A stretch of DNA of 20,593 bases from Methylococcaceae bacterium NSM2-1. Lineage in GTDB: Bacteria; Pseudomonadota; Gammaproteobacteria; Methylococcales; Methylomonadaceae. Below the pieces are notes generated by a model, which worked only from the letters and a program-made list of their open reading frames with translations, did not search any database and was not told the DNA's origin. Below are positions 1 through 6,924 of this stretch, piece after piece. Positions within the stretch are counted from its first letter, which is position 1. Each line of letters opens with the position of its first letter. The stretch covers positions 1 to 20,593 of the forward strand of contig NQJI01000023.1 of assembly GCA_002256705.1 (NCBI GenBank), read 5' to 3'. Position numbers and translations under genes: made by a program.

Positions 1-20
1 GTATCAACTTAATACAATAA

Positions 21-183
21 CACCATGAAGACATGAAGTACACGAAGAAAACACCAAGGCTCTGCCAACTTTAGATAGGGCAAAAGACCCGAGTTAGGGC
101 TTATAGGTTTATCAAACTTATCAGGTTTGACCGCAAGCAGATAGCCAAAAATGCCAAGATAAAAACTTCGTGTCTTCGTGGTG
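21..183. repeat. Degenerate inverted-repeat element (CACGAAG type)
   Basis: The arm at 21-39 (CACCATGAAGACATGAAGT) and the arm at 165-183 are reverse complements at 17 of 19 positions. Both mismatches are C/T changes within the repeated GAAGACACGAAG-like core. The 125 bases between the arms contain no convincing gene. A shorter relative of the same arm occurs at 6283-6289/6346-6352. The layout looks like a small non-coding, palindrome-ended dispersed repeat. Calling it mobile is an inference, because no target duplication was identified. The rest of 1-269 is A+T-rich leader sequence with no clear promoter. Confidence 0.5.
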
Positions 184-269
184 ATAATTCTTTTAAGTTT
201 TTAACTCATTTTTATGGTTTTACCTGTTATTGATGAGAAGTTATGTTTTTTTTATTTAAAGGGGTTTAT

Positions 270-965
270 ATGAGTACTATTCATCTGATCGGTGGCGAAA
301 AAGGTGGCGTAGGCAAATCTGTTGTCGCGCGCCTACTGGCACAATACATGATTGACCATGAAATACCCTTTATCGGTTTTGATACCGATAGATCACATGG
401 CTCGTTGCTGCGTTTTTATAATGACTATGCCTCATCTACGGTTATCGACGATTACCAAAGCCTGGATACCATTATGGAGACTGCTTCAGCAAATCCTGAA
501 CAGCGCATTCTGGTCGATCTTGCTGCACAAACCCATTATCCATTGGCTAAATGGATAGAAGAATCGGGGGTACTGGAATTGGCAGAAGAACTGGACATAT
601 CTATCTGCTATTGGAATGTCATGGATTCGGGTAAAGATTGTGTGGATTTGCTGGACAAATTGCTCAATCAATACGGCTCCCGGCTTAATTATGTTCTGGT
701 GCAGAACCAACTTCGTGATGATAACTTTAATATCCTGGAATTTTCCGGCGTTAAAGATCGGGCATTGGATTTGAATGCCAAAGTCATTACGCTAAAGCGC
801 CTTCATGCGCCGGTAATGACCAAGATTGATAGCAATAGCTACAGTTTTTGGGCCGCAAAAAACAAGGATGCCGATAACCTCAATGCCTTGGGTTTGCTTG
901 AACGACAACGGGTTAAAATCTGGCTAAACCATGCTTATAGAGAAATTGAGTCGCTGGTTGTTTGA
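270..965 (+). CDS. Orphan ParA/MinD-family P-loop ATPase
   Basis: This is a cytoplasmic deviant-Walker ATPase of about 231 residues. The N-terminus has GGEKGGVGKS (residues 8-17) with the signature lysine K11, the catalytic-type lysine K16 and S17. A switch-I-like FDTDRSHGS and a hydrophobic ILVDLAAQ strand (Walker A' region) follow. Family members use ATP-driven dimerisation to position DNA, protein complexes or mobilisation factors. There is no ParB gene, no evident parS site and no flagellar or plasmid gene nearby, so the cargo is unknown. It resembles the group often annotated as mobilisation-type or nucleotide-binding proteins. The start at 270 is preferred over 243 because AAAGGGG lies just upstream of it and because the family N-terminus begins directly before the first strand. 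It could be transcribed with the transglutaminase/Anbu genes 157 bp downstream, but no evidence shows this. Confidence 0.85.
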   Translation: MSTIHLIGGEKGGVGKSVVARLLAQYMIDHEIPFIGFDTDRSHGSLLRFYNDYASSTVIDDYQSLDTIMETASANPEQRILVDLAAQTHYPLAKWIEESGVLELAEELDISICYWNVMDSGKDCVDLLDKLLNQYGSRLNYVLVQNQLRDDNFNILEFSGVKDRALDLNAKVITLKRLHAPVMTKIDSNSYSFWAAKNKDADNLNALGLLERQRVKIWLNHAYREIESLVV

Positions 966-992
966 AGCGTTTCATTGTAGTATTCATAGAAT

Positions 993-1026
993 GTTGCCGG
1001 GTTACGCTAACGCAAAATCGACCTAC
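993..1026. repeat. Possible fragment of a REP-like intergenic repeat
   Basis: The stretch GCCGGGTTACGCTAACGC followed by a CGACCTAC-like end resembles a widely dispersed non-coding repeat in gammaproteobacteria, the family with GGGTTACGC...AACCCGACCTAC. Only part of the usual palindrome is present, so it is probably a decayed copy. The rest of the 966-1122 gap is A+T-rich with no clear promoter or terminator. The assignment rests on recollection of the motif and not on a search. Confidence 0.3.
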
Positions 1027-1122
1027 ACTGTGGGCTTTTATTAATGTAACTATTCAGATAATCAATGCCAGCTAAAAGTTTATTTAGGGCAATCACAGGT
1101 TATTTACACAGGGTCTATCCAC

Positions 1123-1929
1123 ATGAAATTAAAGGTTAGTTGTAATCTCCGTTTCCAGATAGTTGAAGCGAGCGTTTTAATTTTAATGCTACGTCCTTTC
1201 AGAGGTAAACAGCAATGGATCAACAGCGAGGTTTATACCATTAAACCCGCTATACCGATGATAGAAAGTACTGACAGCTATGGCAATTCGTGTCAATGTC
1301 TGGTTGCAGCAGTCGGAGATTTTTTGATCCAGACCTCGTCTGAGGTCATGGTTACTGATAATGTTGATGTTGCACCGGGAGCATATTTTGTTGAAATACA
1401 GCATCTTCCTAACGAAGTACTGCCCTTTCTGTTACCCAGCCGCTATTGTGAATCTGACCGGTTTGGAGATCTTGCCAGAGAAATAACCCTTGACGCTCTG
1501 CCGGGTTACGATCAAGTCAGCAAAATTACTGATTGGGTTCGGGATTCCATACAATATTTACCAGGCTCCAGTGAATTTCCACTATCAGCTGTTGAAGTAC
1601 ATCATCATGGCAATGGCGTTTGCAGAGACCTTGCCCAACTCGCCATAGCGCTTTGCCGCAGTATCAGCATTCCCGCGCGACTGGTCGTCGGTTACCTACA
1701 TAACCTGCAACCTATGGATTTGCATGCCTGGTTTGAGGCCTATATTGGCGATCGATGGTATACATTCGACCCCACACAAAGTAACTTACGTGGCGGCAGA
1801 GTGATTATTGCTTTTGGACGCGACGCGGCGGATGTTTCCATATTTCATCGGTTTGGTTCGGGCTGTCTATTGAACAGCATGGACGTTCGAGTTGATTTGC
1901 TGGATAATTCGCCCATTATAACCTTATAA
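1123..1929 (+). CDS. Transglutaminase-like cysteine protein of the Anbu/ATP-grasp cluster
   Basis: This 268-residue protein has the bacterial transglutaminase N-terminal beta domain (about residues 1-105; note LMLRP at 21-25 and YGNSCQ at 53-58). A papain-like transglutaminase core follows. The expected triad is visible: C167 in GNGVCRDLAQ, H201 in LHAWFEAY and D216 in WYTFDPTQ. Such proteins hydrolyse or transfer amide and isopeptide bonds. They are regularly encoded beside permuted ATP-grasp and alpha-E genes, where they are predicted to cleave the peptide product or act as amidases. No signal peptide is seen, so it is probably cytoplasmic. The start at 1123 fits the family's MKLKV-type N-terminus. 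It lies 16 bp upstream of the Anbu gene, which implies co-transcription. The substrate is unknown. Confidence 0.88.
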   Translation: MKLKVSCNLRFQIVEASVLILMLRPFRGKQQWINSEVYTIKPAIPMIESTDSYGNSCQCLVAAVGDFLIQTSSEVMVTDNVDVAPGAYFVEIQHLPNEVLPFLLPSRYCESDRFGDLAREITLDALPGYDQVSKITDWVRDSIQYLPGSSEFPLSAVEVHHHGNGVCRDLAQLAIALCRSISIPARLVVGYLHNLQPMDLHAWFEAYIGDRWYTFDPTQSNLRGGRVIIAFGRDAADVSIFHRFGSGCLLNSMDVRVDLLDNSPIITL

Positions 1930-1945
1930 CATCGGCTTAACGTTC

Positions 1946-2701
1946 ATGACTTATTGTATTGCAGCGTCTATAAACGAAGGACTTATTCTTGTTTCTGATT
2001 CAAGAACCAATGCCGGTATTGATAAAGTCAGCACGCATGGCAAAATGCACGCATTTGATACGATAAGTGATCGTAAAATTATTTTACTCTGCGCCGGTAA
2101 TCTCGCCACCACTCAAGCCGTTTTAGAGCAATTACACCGGGACAAAATCAAGAACGCCAAAATCAATTTGAATACCGTGGAAAGCCTGTTTGAGGCTGCT
2201 GAATATTTGGGCCATGTCAGCGTTGAAAAACAGAAACAGCATACAAGTTCTCCTGGACAATCAGCATTTAACCCGTCCGCCAGCTTTATTTTAGCGGGTC
2301 AAATCGGCACTGATCCGCATGGCGCTTACATGGTTTATGCAGAAGGCAACACCATAACCAGTTCAGCTAACACACCTTTTCTGCAAATTGGCGAAAGTAA
2401 ATACGGCAAACCCATACTTGACCGGTTTCTTAAACTGGGCACATCAATAGACGAGGCGGCGCGTTGCTGCCTCGTCTCAATGGACTCTACCATACGCAGT
2501 AATGCCAGCGTCGGAGCGCCTGTGGAAATGCTGATTTACCGTAAAAACAGCTTTAGCCTGGCGGAGTATTACTGCTTCGACTATGATGATGACTATCTGT
2601 TGCGGCTGAGACGTAGCTGGGAAACCAAGCTGCGTGAAGCGATTGCGGCATTGCCTGGTTTGGATAAGGGGTCAACTAGACCTATGCGAGTGGATCTTTA
2701 A
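1946..2701 (+). CDS. Anbu, proteasome-type N-terminal nucleophile peptidase
   Basis: This 251-residue protein matches Anbu (ancestral beta subunit), a bacterial relative of HslV and 20S proteasome beta subunits. After removal of the initiator Met the protein begins TYCIAA, giving Thr1 as nucleophile with no propeptide, as in the family. D17 (in LVSDSRTNAG) and K32 (in THGKM) fall where proteasome subunits have their catalytic Asp and Lys. The ILLCAGNLATTQ strand and the C-terminal W/LP region also fit. Known Anbu proteins form open-ring or helical oligomers, and their natural substrates are unresolved. No ATPase unfoldase gene is linked here. It follows the transglutaminase gene by 16 bp. The ribosome-binding site is weak, suggesting translation depends partly on the upstream gene. 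The family call is firm, but the cellular role is not known. Confidence 0.92.
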   Translation: MTYCIAASINEGLILVSDSRTNAGIDKVSTHGKMHAFDTISDRKIILLCAGNLATTQAVLEQLHRDKIKNAKINLNTVESLFEAAEYLGHVSVEKQKQHTSSPGQSAFNPSASFILAGQIGTDPHGAYMVYAEGNTITSSANTPFLQIGESKYGKPILDRFLKLGTSIDEAARCCLVSMDSTIRSNASVGAPVEMLIYRKNSFSLAEYYCFDYDDDYLLRLRRSWETKLREAIAALPGLDKGSTRPMRVDL

Positions 2702-2760
2702 GTTGCAACAATTTTCTTTTGACTATCGGAGGCTAGCGCAGGAAGCCGCTTGTCCGCCTA

Positions 2761-2996
2761 ATGACAGATAAACATTTTGAGCAAATTGGCTGGATTGGAT
2801 TCATCATGATCGTTAGGGCGTATTTGTTTATCACGGTAAAATTCCTGAATGTCAGTTCCGCCGTGTATCATTTGATGAATTTGGCGGGCGCTTTATGTAT
2901 GGTGGTCACGCCAGACATAAAAACGCCAAACCGCTGTTTTTGCTAAATGTGGTTTGATCTCTGGTTGCTGTTATTGGTTTGATACAAATAAACTGA
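2761..2996 (+). pseudogene. Broken small membrane protein (CBU_0592-like)
   Basis: The first frame reads IGWIGFIMIVRAYLF, then an SSAVYHLMNLAGAL segment. These match my recollection of the N-terminal two thirds of an ~80-residue two-to-three-helix membrane family (CBU_0592-like: IGWIG...LAYFL...YQLLNL.GA). From about 2904 the homology continues in a different frame as NAKPLFLLNVV, then a TGA at 2955-2957, then SLVAVIGLI, ending at TGA 2994-2996. The family normally has LNvvW.lIAliGLi here, so the in-frame TGA looks like a mutated Trp (TGG) codon. An arginine also sits inside the first helix where a leucine is usual. One frameshift near 2900-2905 plus one nonsense change make this a decayed gene. 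A sequencing error could explain the shift but not the TGA as easily. Confidence 0.6.
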
Positions 2997-3079
2997 AAAT
3001 GCGGGCGGATGTTTAACATGGCAGTTATACTGTTTAGTGAAAAACACACAAACACTTTTGGAACTTTTGAGATTCAATT

Positions 3080-3559
3080 ATGGGCAAAGCAAGCCGGAAA
3101 AAACATTTACAAAGACAACAAAAACAGTATGGAGGTAGTAAATTATCTGCAGCGCTCATAGAATTGTGCGAACCGTTTGAGCCTGAAAATTTATCCGCGA
3201 AGGAATTTGAGAAGCTGATAGCGCTAGCTGCTGTGGCATGGAATATTGCGGTGTTACCCAAAGAAGAACGGCTGGAAAAGCTTACAGCTTTCATTGAAAC
3301 AATGCCAAACATGAAAGAGGAGTTGAAATCAGAAATTGACACAGTGTTGCACGATAATTCAAAAGACACCGACTTTGCACCTGCGACTACTATGCTCCAC
3401 TTCATTGGCGCCATGATTCAGCGCAAGGACGAACTGTTTCCAAATGATATCAGGCTTGTTTTGAACTACAACGTCAAAGATTGTCCGGAAGGCCCTCATC
3501 TTTCAGTGTCTTCTGCACCAATAAACCCTGAACGCATTAACACTGATATAATCAGTTAA
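3080..3559 (+). CDS. Uncharacterised 159-residue soluble protein
   Basis: I do not recognise a characterised family. The N-terminus is strongly basic (MGKASRKKHLQRQQKQ), as in many small nucleic-acid- or ribosome-associated proteins. Residues 20-100 are predicted mostly helical and acidic (FEPENLSAKEFEKLIALAA, PKEERLEKLTAFIETM). The C-terminal third (RLVLNYNVKDCPEGPHLSV) reads as a beta-rich unit. There is no signal peptide, membrane segment or SEC-C zinc motif. Codon use and length support a real gene. It sits between the Anbu pair and the convergent alpha-E/ATP-grasp pair, so it might be a passenger or a partner of that system; position alone cannot decide. The ribosome-binding site is weak (GAG about 10 bases upstream). 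The overlapping reverse frame at 3034-3414 is a shadow. Confidence 0.65.
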   Translation: MGKASRKKHLQRQQKQYGGSKLSAALIELCEPFEPENLSAKEFEKLIALAAVAWNIAVLPKEERLEKLTAFIETMPNMKEELKSEIDTVLHDNSKDTDFAPATTMLHFIGAMIQRKDELFPNDIRLVLNYNVKDCPEGPHLSVSSAPINPERINTDIIS

Positions 3560-3582
3560 TGAGCTGTTCATGCACCAATCAT

Positions 3583-3601
3583 GTGCTGTTATCAACAGCA
3601 C
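3583..3601. terminator. Perfect 8-bp hairpin between convergent genes
   Basis: GTGCTGTT-ATC-AACAGCAC is a perfect 8-bp stem with a 3-base loop. It lies 24 bases after the stop of the + strand gene and 122 bases after the stop of the convergent alpha-E gene. A looser outer pairing GAGCTG(3561)/GAGCTC(3603) is possible. Neither strand has a U-tract after the stem, so it is not a standard intrinsic terminator. It may still block or protect 3' ends, or be an operator-like palindrome. The remaining 3602-3723 shows nothing further. Confidence 0.35.
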
Positions 3602-3723
3602 GGAGCTCAATGTCCAAAAATTAATACTTTGTGTAAGAAAGAATAGATTGGAACCTGCAACGCGCTAAAACCTCACCTGATTGCCGTGACGCATTGTATA
3701 GATAAGTGTTCCATCATTGGTTT

Positions 3724-4662
3724 TTACTCCCCCGCAGCGCTCAAAAACCAGTTATCAGCAATCTGACCATGTAACTCTCCCAGCTTATTTTGTAAGCCAT
3801 CGAGAATACCACGTAGTTGTTGTTGTGTGGTTTGTCGGGTATCAATGGCTTGCACATATGTTTGCAGTTCGACAAGTTTCAGAGGCAGCTTATCGCTATT
3901 AGGTAACCTGCCGATACAATTAGACATTTCGGCTATACAGCAACCCACGGACCGGGGCAGGCTGGTATCCAGCAACAGAAAGTTAAGCACATCATCGCCT
4001 TTAACTCTACTGCGCATTTGTTGACGGTACATCAATAAAGCATTCAGGGCCTTTAAAACATTCATCCATAAAATGGTTTCGTATTGGCGCATTTCATCAC
4101 TACGCGATTCTGAGAGTAGTAAGGAAGCTAAATCCAGAATGCGGCTGGTCATATCGGCGCGCTCAATGTTTCTGCCCAGGAGAATAAATCGATAAGGGTG
4201 ATTATGGCTCATATAGCCGGATAATAGGCCGGTAAAACGCTGGCAGCCTTTAAGAATCTCATTAAGAAATATAACTCGATGACGCCGGTCGGCAACAGTC
4301 TCCAGATTGTTTTTCGCAAACAAATACATTTCGTTGACCTGTTCCCAGGCCTCGTCTGGCAATAACTCTCTGGAGGTGCGAATATTTTCCCTGGCCGCGC
4401 TCAAGGACGAAAACAAAGAACCCGGGTAGCTGGCATCGGCCAATAGAAAACGGGTGATATTACGTTCATTGGCAACGTTATTTTTTTCGTAGAATTCCTC
4501 TTTCGAGGCATTGATCAGAATCAGTTGCCGCCAGCCCATTTCAACACCCTTGGGCAAGTCTAATAATAAATTCATGTGTACACTGACCAGTCTGGCAATA
4601 TTTTCGGTGCGTTCCAGATAACGTGCCAGCCAATACAGGCGTTCTGCCGATCGAGATAACAT
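3724..4662 (-). CDS. Alpha-E domain protein (DUF403)
   Basis: This 312-residue, mostly helical protein begins MLSRSAERLYWLARYLERTE, the hallmark N-terminus of the alpha-E family. Later conserved stretches include SRELLPDEAWEQVNEMY, the FILLGRNIERADMTSRILD helix and LLLDTSLPRSVGCCI. It is probably cytoplasmic. Alpha-E proteins almost always accompany a circularly permuted ATP-grasp protein and are thought to assist its ligase reaction or hold its product. No catalytic chemistry has been shown for the family itself. Its ATG (4662-4660) shares one base with the TAA of the upstream ATP-grasp gene (4664-4662), which implies translational coupling and matched stoichiometry. Some relatives carry the two domains fused in one chain; here they are separate. 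Length is typical of the stand-alone form. Confidence 0.92.
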   Translation of the reverse strand: MLSRSAERLYWLARYLERTENIARLVSVHMNLLLDLPKGVEMGWRQLILINASKEEFYEKNNVANERNITRFLLADASYPGSLFSSLSAARENIRTSRELLPDEAWEQVNEMYLFAKNNLETVADRRHRVIFLNEILKGCQRFTGLLSGYMSHNHPYRFILLGRNIERADMTSRILDLASLLLSESRSDEMRQYETILWMNVLKALNALLMYRQQMRSRVKGDDVLNFLLLDTSLPRSVGCCIAEMSNCIGRLPNSDKLPLKLVELQTYVQAIDTRQTTQQQLRGILDGLQNKLGELHGQIADNWFLSAAGE

Positions 4663-6113
4663 TAGCTGCCCTCCATATTAATAATCCAGGTGTCTTTACT
4701 GCCACCGCCTTGTGAGGAATTAACCACCAGTGAACCTTTCCTCAGTGCGACCCTGGTTAAACCACCGGCAGTCACAAAGGTATTTTCGCCTTGCAAAATA
4801 AACGGGCGCAGATCAATATGACGCGGTTCCAACCTGTCTTTGCACAAGGTTGGTGCAGTTGAAATCGCTAAAGTGGGCTGTGCGATATAATTGCGCGGAT
4901 CTTTTTGAATAATTTGCCGGAAGTTTTCAATTTCTTTTGCTGTAGCATGAGGCCCGACCAGCATACCGTAGCCGCCCGATTCATTGGCCGGTTTTACCAC
5001 CAGTTCCGCAAGGTGCTCCAGTACATAAGCAAGATCATCTTTATTGCTACACAAATAAGTTGGCACATTCGGCAGTATCGGCTCTTCATTCAGATAATAA
5101 CGTATCATTTCGGGCACATAGGCATAGACTACTTTATCGTCGGCAACACCCGCACCGGGTGCATTTGCAAGAGCGACATTGCCGGCTTTCCAGGCACGCA
5201 TCAACCCCGGCACACCCAATGTTGAGTCTTTGCGGAATACTTCAGGATCAAGAAAATCATCATCTATGCGCCGGTAAATCACATCGACTTTTTCCAATCC
5301 TTCAATAGTGCGCATGTAAACAAAATCATCGTCATTGACCACCAGGTCTTTGCCTTCAACGAGTTGTGCGCCCATTTGTTGAGCTAAATAGGCATGTTCA
5401 AAATAAGCTGAGTTGTAGATCCCGGGGGTTAATACCACACAAGTGACTTGCCCATTTTGGTGTGGAGCAATTGACGAAAGCATGTCATGCAAGTGGGTCG
5501 GGTAATCATCAATAGGCTGGATATCAATACCCTGAAACAGCTCAGGAAACACTCGTTTGGTGATAACCCTGTTTTCCAGCATATAAGAAACCCCGGATGG
5601 AACGCGTAGATTGTCTTCCAGAACATACATGATGCCATCTTTGTCACGCACCAAATCAGTGCCACAAATATTAGCCCAAACATTGTAACGGGGCTTCATG
5701 CCTATGCATTCCTTGCGAAAGTTTTTAGAGCTGTTGATAATCTCGGCGGGCATTTTTCCTTCCTTGAGAAAGGCTTGCTCGCTATAAACGTCGTTGATAA
5801 AACAGTTTAAAGCGGTTAAACGTTGTTTTAAACCTATTTCTATAATTCGCCATTCTCTAGCATCAATAATGCGCGGAATAATGTCGAAAGGCCAAGCACG
5901 GTCTATATTTCCCTCATCACTGTAAACTGTAAAGGTAATACCCATTTCCATAATAGCCAGTTCGGCGGCTATTTTTCGCTTGTCTATGTCCTCTTTTCTA
6001 AGTGAATTCAAATATTGGCATAAGCTGTGACTCACCGGGCGCGATTGAAACTCAGAATACATCAGCTCATCGTAAGCACTTTCAATTTTATAGTTTTTCC
6101 AGATTGATTTCAT
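4662..6113 (-). CDS. Circularly permuted ATP-grasp ligase, type 2 (COG2308-like)
   Basis: This 483-residue enzyme is predicted to form amide (peptide-like) bonds using ATP. Family landmarks appear in order: FINDVYSEQ (105-113), the LEDNLRVPSGVSY box (165-177), RRIDDDF (281-287), GNVALANAPGAGVADDK (311-327), and VVKPANESGGYGMLVGP (372-388) with K374 and the glycine loop for nucleotide binding. HIDLRPF (432-438) and the C-terminal QGGGSKDTW (468-476) complete the set. No signal peptide is seen. Substrates of this clade are unknown; comparative genomics predicts synthesis or ligation of a short peptide or modified amino acid. It is the first gene of a - strand pair with alpha-E, and its upstream region (6114-6240) is A+T-rich. 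The start at 6113 has only a weak GAAG signal before it, but the N-terminus looks complete. Confidence 0.92.
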   Translation of the reverse strand: MKSIWKNYKIESAYDELMYSEFQSRPVSHSLCQYLNSLRKEDIDKRKIAAELAIMEMGITFTVYSDEGNIDRAWPFDIIPRIIDAREWRIIEIGLKQRLTALNCFINDVYSEQAFLKEGKMPAEIINSSKNFRKECIGMKPRYNVWANICGTDLVRDKDGIMYVLEDNLRVPSGVSYMLENRVITKRVFPELFQGIDIQPIDDYPTHLHDMLSSIAPHQNGQVTCVVLTPGIYNSAYFEHAYLAQQMGAQLVEGKDLVVNDDDFVYMRTIEGLEKVDVIYRRIDDDFLDPEVFRKDSTLGVPGLMRAWKAGNVALANAPGAGVADDKVVYAYVPEMIRYYLNEEPILPNVPTYLCSNKDDLAYVLEHLAELVVKPANESGGYGMLVGPHATAKEIENFRQIIQKDPRNYIAQPTLAISTAPTLCKDRLEPRHIDLRPFILQGENTFVTAGGLTRVALRKGSLVVNSSQGGGSKDTWIINMEGS

Positions 6114-6155
6114 GGCACTTCACTGTCGATGTTTGGTTTTAAAAATACCAAGCAT

Positions 6156-6174
6156 AAATAATGCCATATTATTT
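6156..6174. promoter_or_regulatory. A+T-rich palindrome upstream of the ATP-grasp gene
   Basis: AAATAAT-GCCAT-ATTATTT is a perfect 7-bp inverted repeat, 43 bases upstream of the ATP-grasp start codon. It lies within an A+T-rich leader where a promoter would be expected. It could be an operator or just chance in A+T-rich DNA. No convincing -35/-10 pair was found around it. Most of the remaining 6175-6714 gap consists of the repeat elements listed separately, with no gene. Confidence 0.25.
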
Positions 6175-6282
6175 TAAATATGCTGTTTATACAGTGGTTA
6201 TTATGTTGCCGATAATCATATTTGTTATGATGTTAATTTTGGAAACTTAGGCGAATTAAAAGTTTTTTACCACTTTTACTTA

Positions 6283-6352
6283 CCACGAAAAGCTTGAATT
6301 CGCCGAGCACAAAGTGTTACATTTTAGTTCATGATCATGGAGTCCTTCGTGG
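6283..6352. repeat. Small inverted repeat of the CACGAAG type
   Basis: CCACGAA at 6283-6289 and TTCGTGG at 6346-6352 are perfect reverse complements separated by 56 bases. The same CCACGAAG/CTTCGTGG core forms the arms of the element at 21-183. This is therefore a second, more decayed copy of that dispersed family in the same window. No ORF lies inside. Confidence 0.4.
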
Positions 6353-6398
6353 CAAATAAAACAACTAATTGCAACCATTCGTCACAAAACCAAATAAT

Positions 6399-6559
6399 CG
6401 TCATGCCTGCATGGAAGTAGGCATCCAGTGCCAAACAAGGGAATCTGCAATCGCATCCATATACCCGGATTTATCATGTGCTCTTATTACAAATGGCCCT
6501 TGGGGTAAATGCCAATCTGCCAGACAGCAGATTTGTTCCGCTTCCATGCCGGAATGACA
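6399..6559. repeat. Palindrome-ended intergenic repeat (GTCATGCC...GGAATGACA)
   Basis: The arm CGTCATGCCTGCATGGAAGT (6399-6418) and the arm at 6540-6559 are reverse complements at 16 of 20 positions. The termini resemble the common gammaproteobacterial GTCATGCCGGCATGGA...GGCATCCAG dispersed repeat. An internal hairpin AATCTGC-CAGACA-GCAGATT occurs at 6514-6533. The ORF that spans the element (6369-6557) is a by-product of the repeat and not a gene. The structure resembles a MITE or REP-composite element, but no target duplication was identified. Confidence 0.5.
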
Positions 6560-6678
6560 TGTTTTTGAAGACATTAATTAAAGCTATGCTTCAGAGCGCT
6601 GAATAGTTAACAAATAATTGGTTGGTTACCTACTTACGTCTTATGAGGTTTTCAACATGAGGCGAAGAAGACGCATAA

Positions 6679-6704
6679 TAGAGACGCGATAAATCGAGTC
6701 TCTA
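6679..6704. repeat. Hairpin repeat AGAGACGCGAT...GTCTCT after the dodecin gene
   Basis: TAGAGAC-G-CGA-(TAAA)-TCG-A-GTCTCTA folds into an 11-position stem with one G/A mismatch and a 4-base loop. The sequence matches a widespread dispersed hairpin type (GTAGAGACGCGAT-AA-ATCGCGTCTCTAC). It lies 11 bases beyond the stop of the - strand dodecin gene, so it could stabilise or end the amgK-murU-dodecin transcript. No U-tract follows on that strand. Confidence 0.45.
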
Positions 6705-6714
6705 CAGGATCATC

Positions 6715-6924
6715 TTATTCGGACAAGGCAAAACCGACTTTAATGGTAACTTGCCAGTGCGCGATCTTACCATCCGCTATGTGTCCACGGGTTTCGACGA
6801 CTTCAAACCAGCGCATATCCCGGATAGTTTGCGATGCTTTGCTGATAGCGTTTTCGATAGCGTCTTGAATTCCAACAGTTGATGAGCCTGTCAACTCAAT
6901 TTTCTTGTAAATATGGTCAGTCAT
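6715..6924 (-). CDS. Dodecin, flavin-storage protein
   Basis: The 69-residue chain has the size and pattern of bacterial dodecins, which assemble as hollow dodecamers that bind pairs of flavins and limit their photo-reactivity. The flavin-stacking tryptophan is W39 in [12 protein letters not shown], and the pocket segment is [10 protein letters not shown] with W57-Q58. The small beta-alpha-beta-beta layout is complete. Its start codon lies inside the end of murU (8-base overlap), with a GAGA-type ribosome-binding site in murU sequence, so it is the last cistron of amgK-murU-dodecin. A functional link between flavin storage and cell-wall recycling is not obvious. It may simply ride on a constitutive operon. 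Another flavin-related gene, apbE, lies about 10 kb away. Confidence 0.93.
   Translation of the reverse strand: MTDHIYKKIELTGSSTVGIQDAIENAISKASQTIRDMRWFEVVETRGHIADGKIAHWQVTIKVGFALSE

Noticed and set aside
2955..2957. TGA read as tryptophan (recoding)
   Set aside because: Several intact genes in the window end in TGA (for example murU, amgK and the 13680 stop), and the same pseudogene also has a frameshift.
3034..3414. 126-residue reverse-strand ORF, Ser/Phe-rich
   Set aside because: It is antisense to the 159-residue gene and its composition is the mirror of that gene's Glu/Lys codons; no independent support.
4905..5308. Overlapping + strand ORFs (106 and 82 residues) opposite the ATP-grasp gene
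   Set aside because: The ATP-grasp frame is conserved throughout; these are antisense shadows.
6369..6557. 62-residue + strand ORF in the spacer
   Set aside because: It spans almost exactly the palindrome-ended repeat element, and its sequence is a translation of that repeat.
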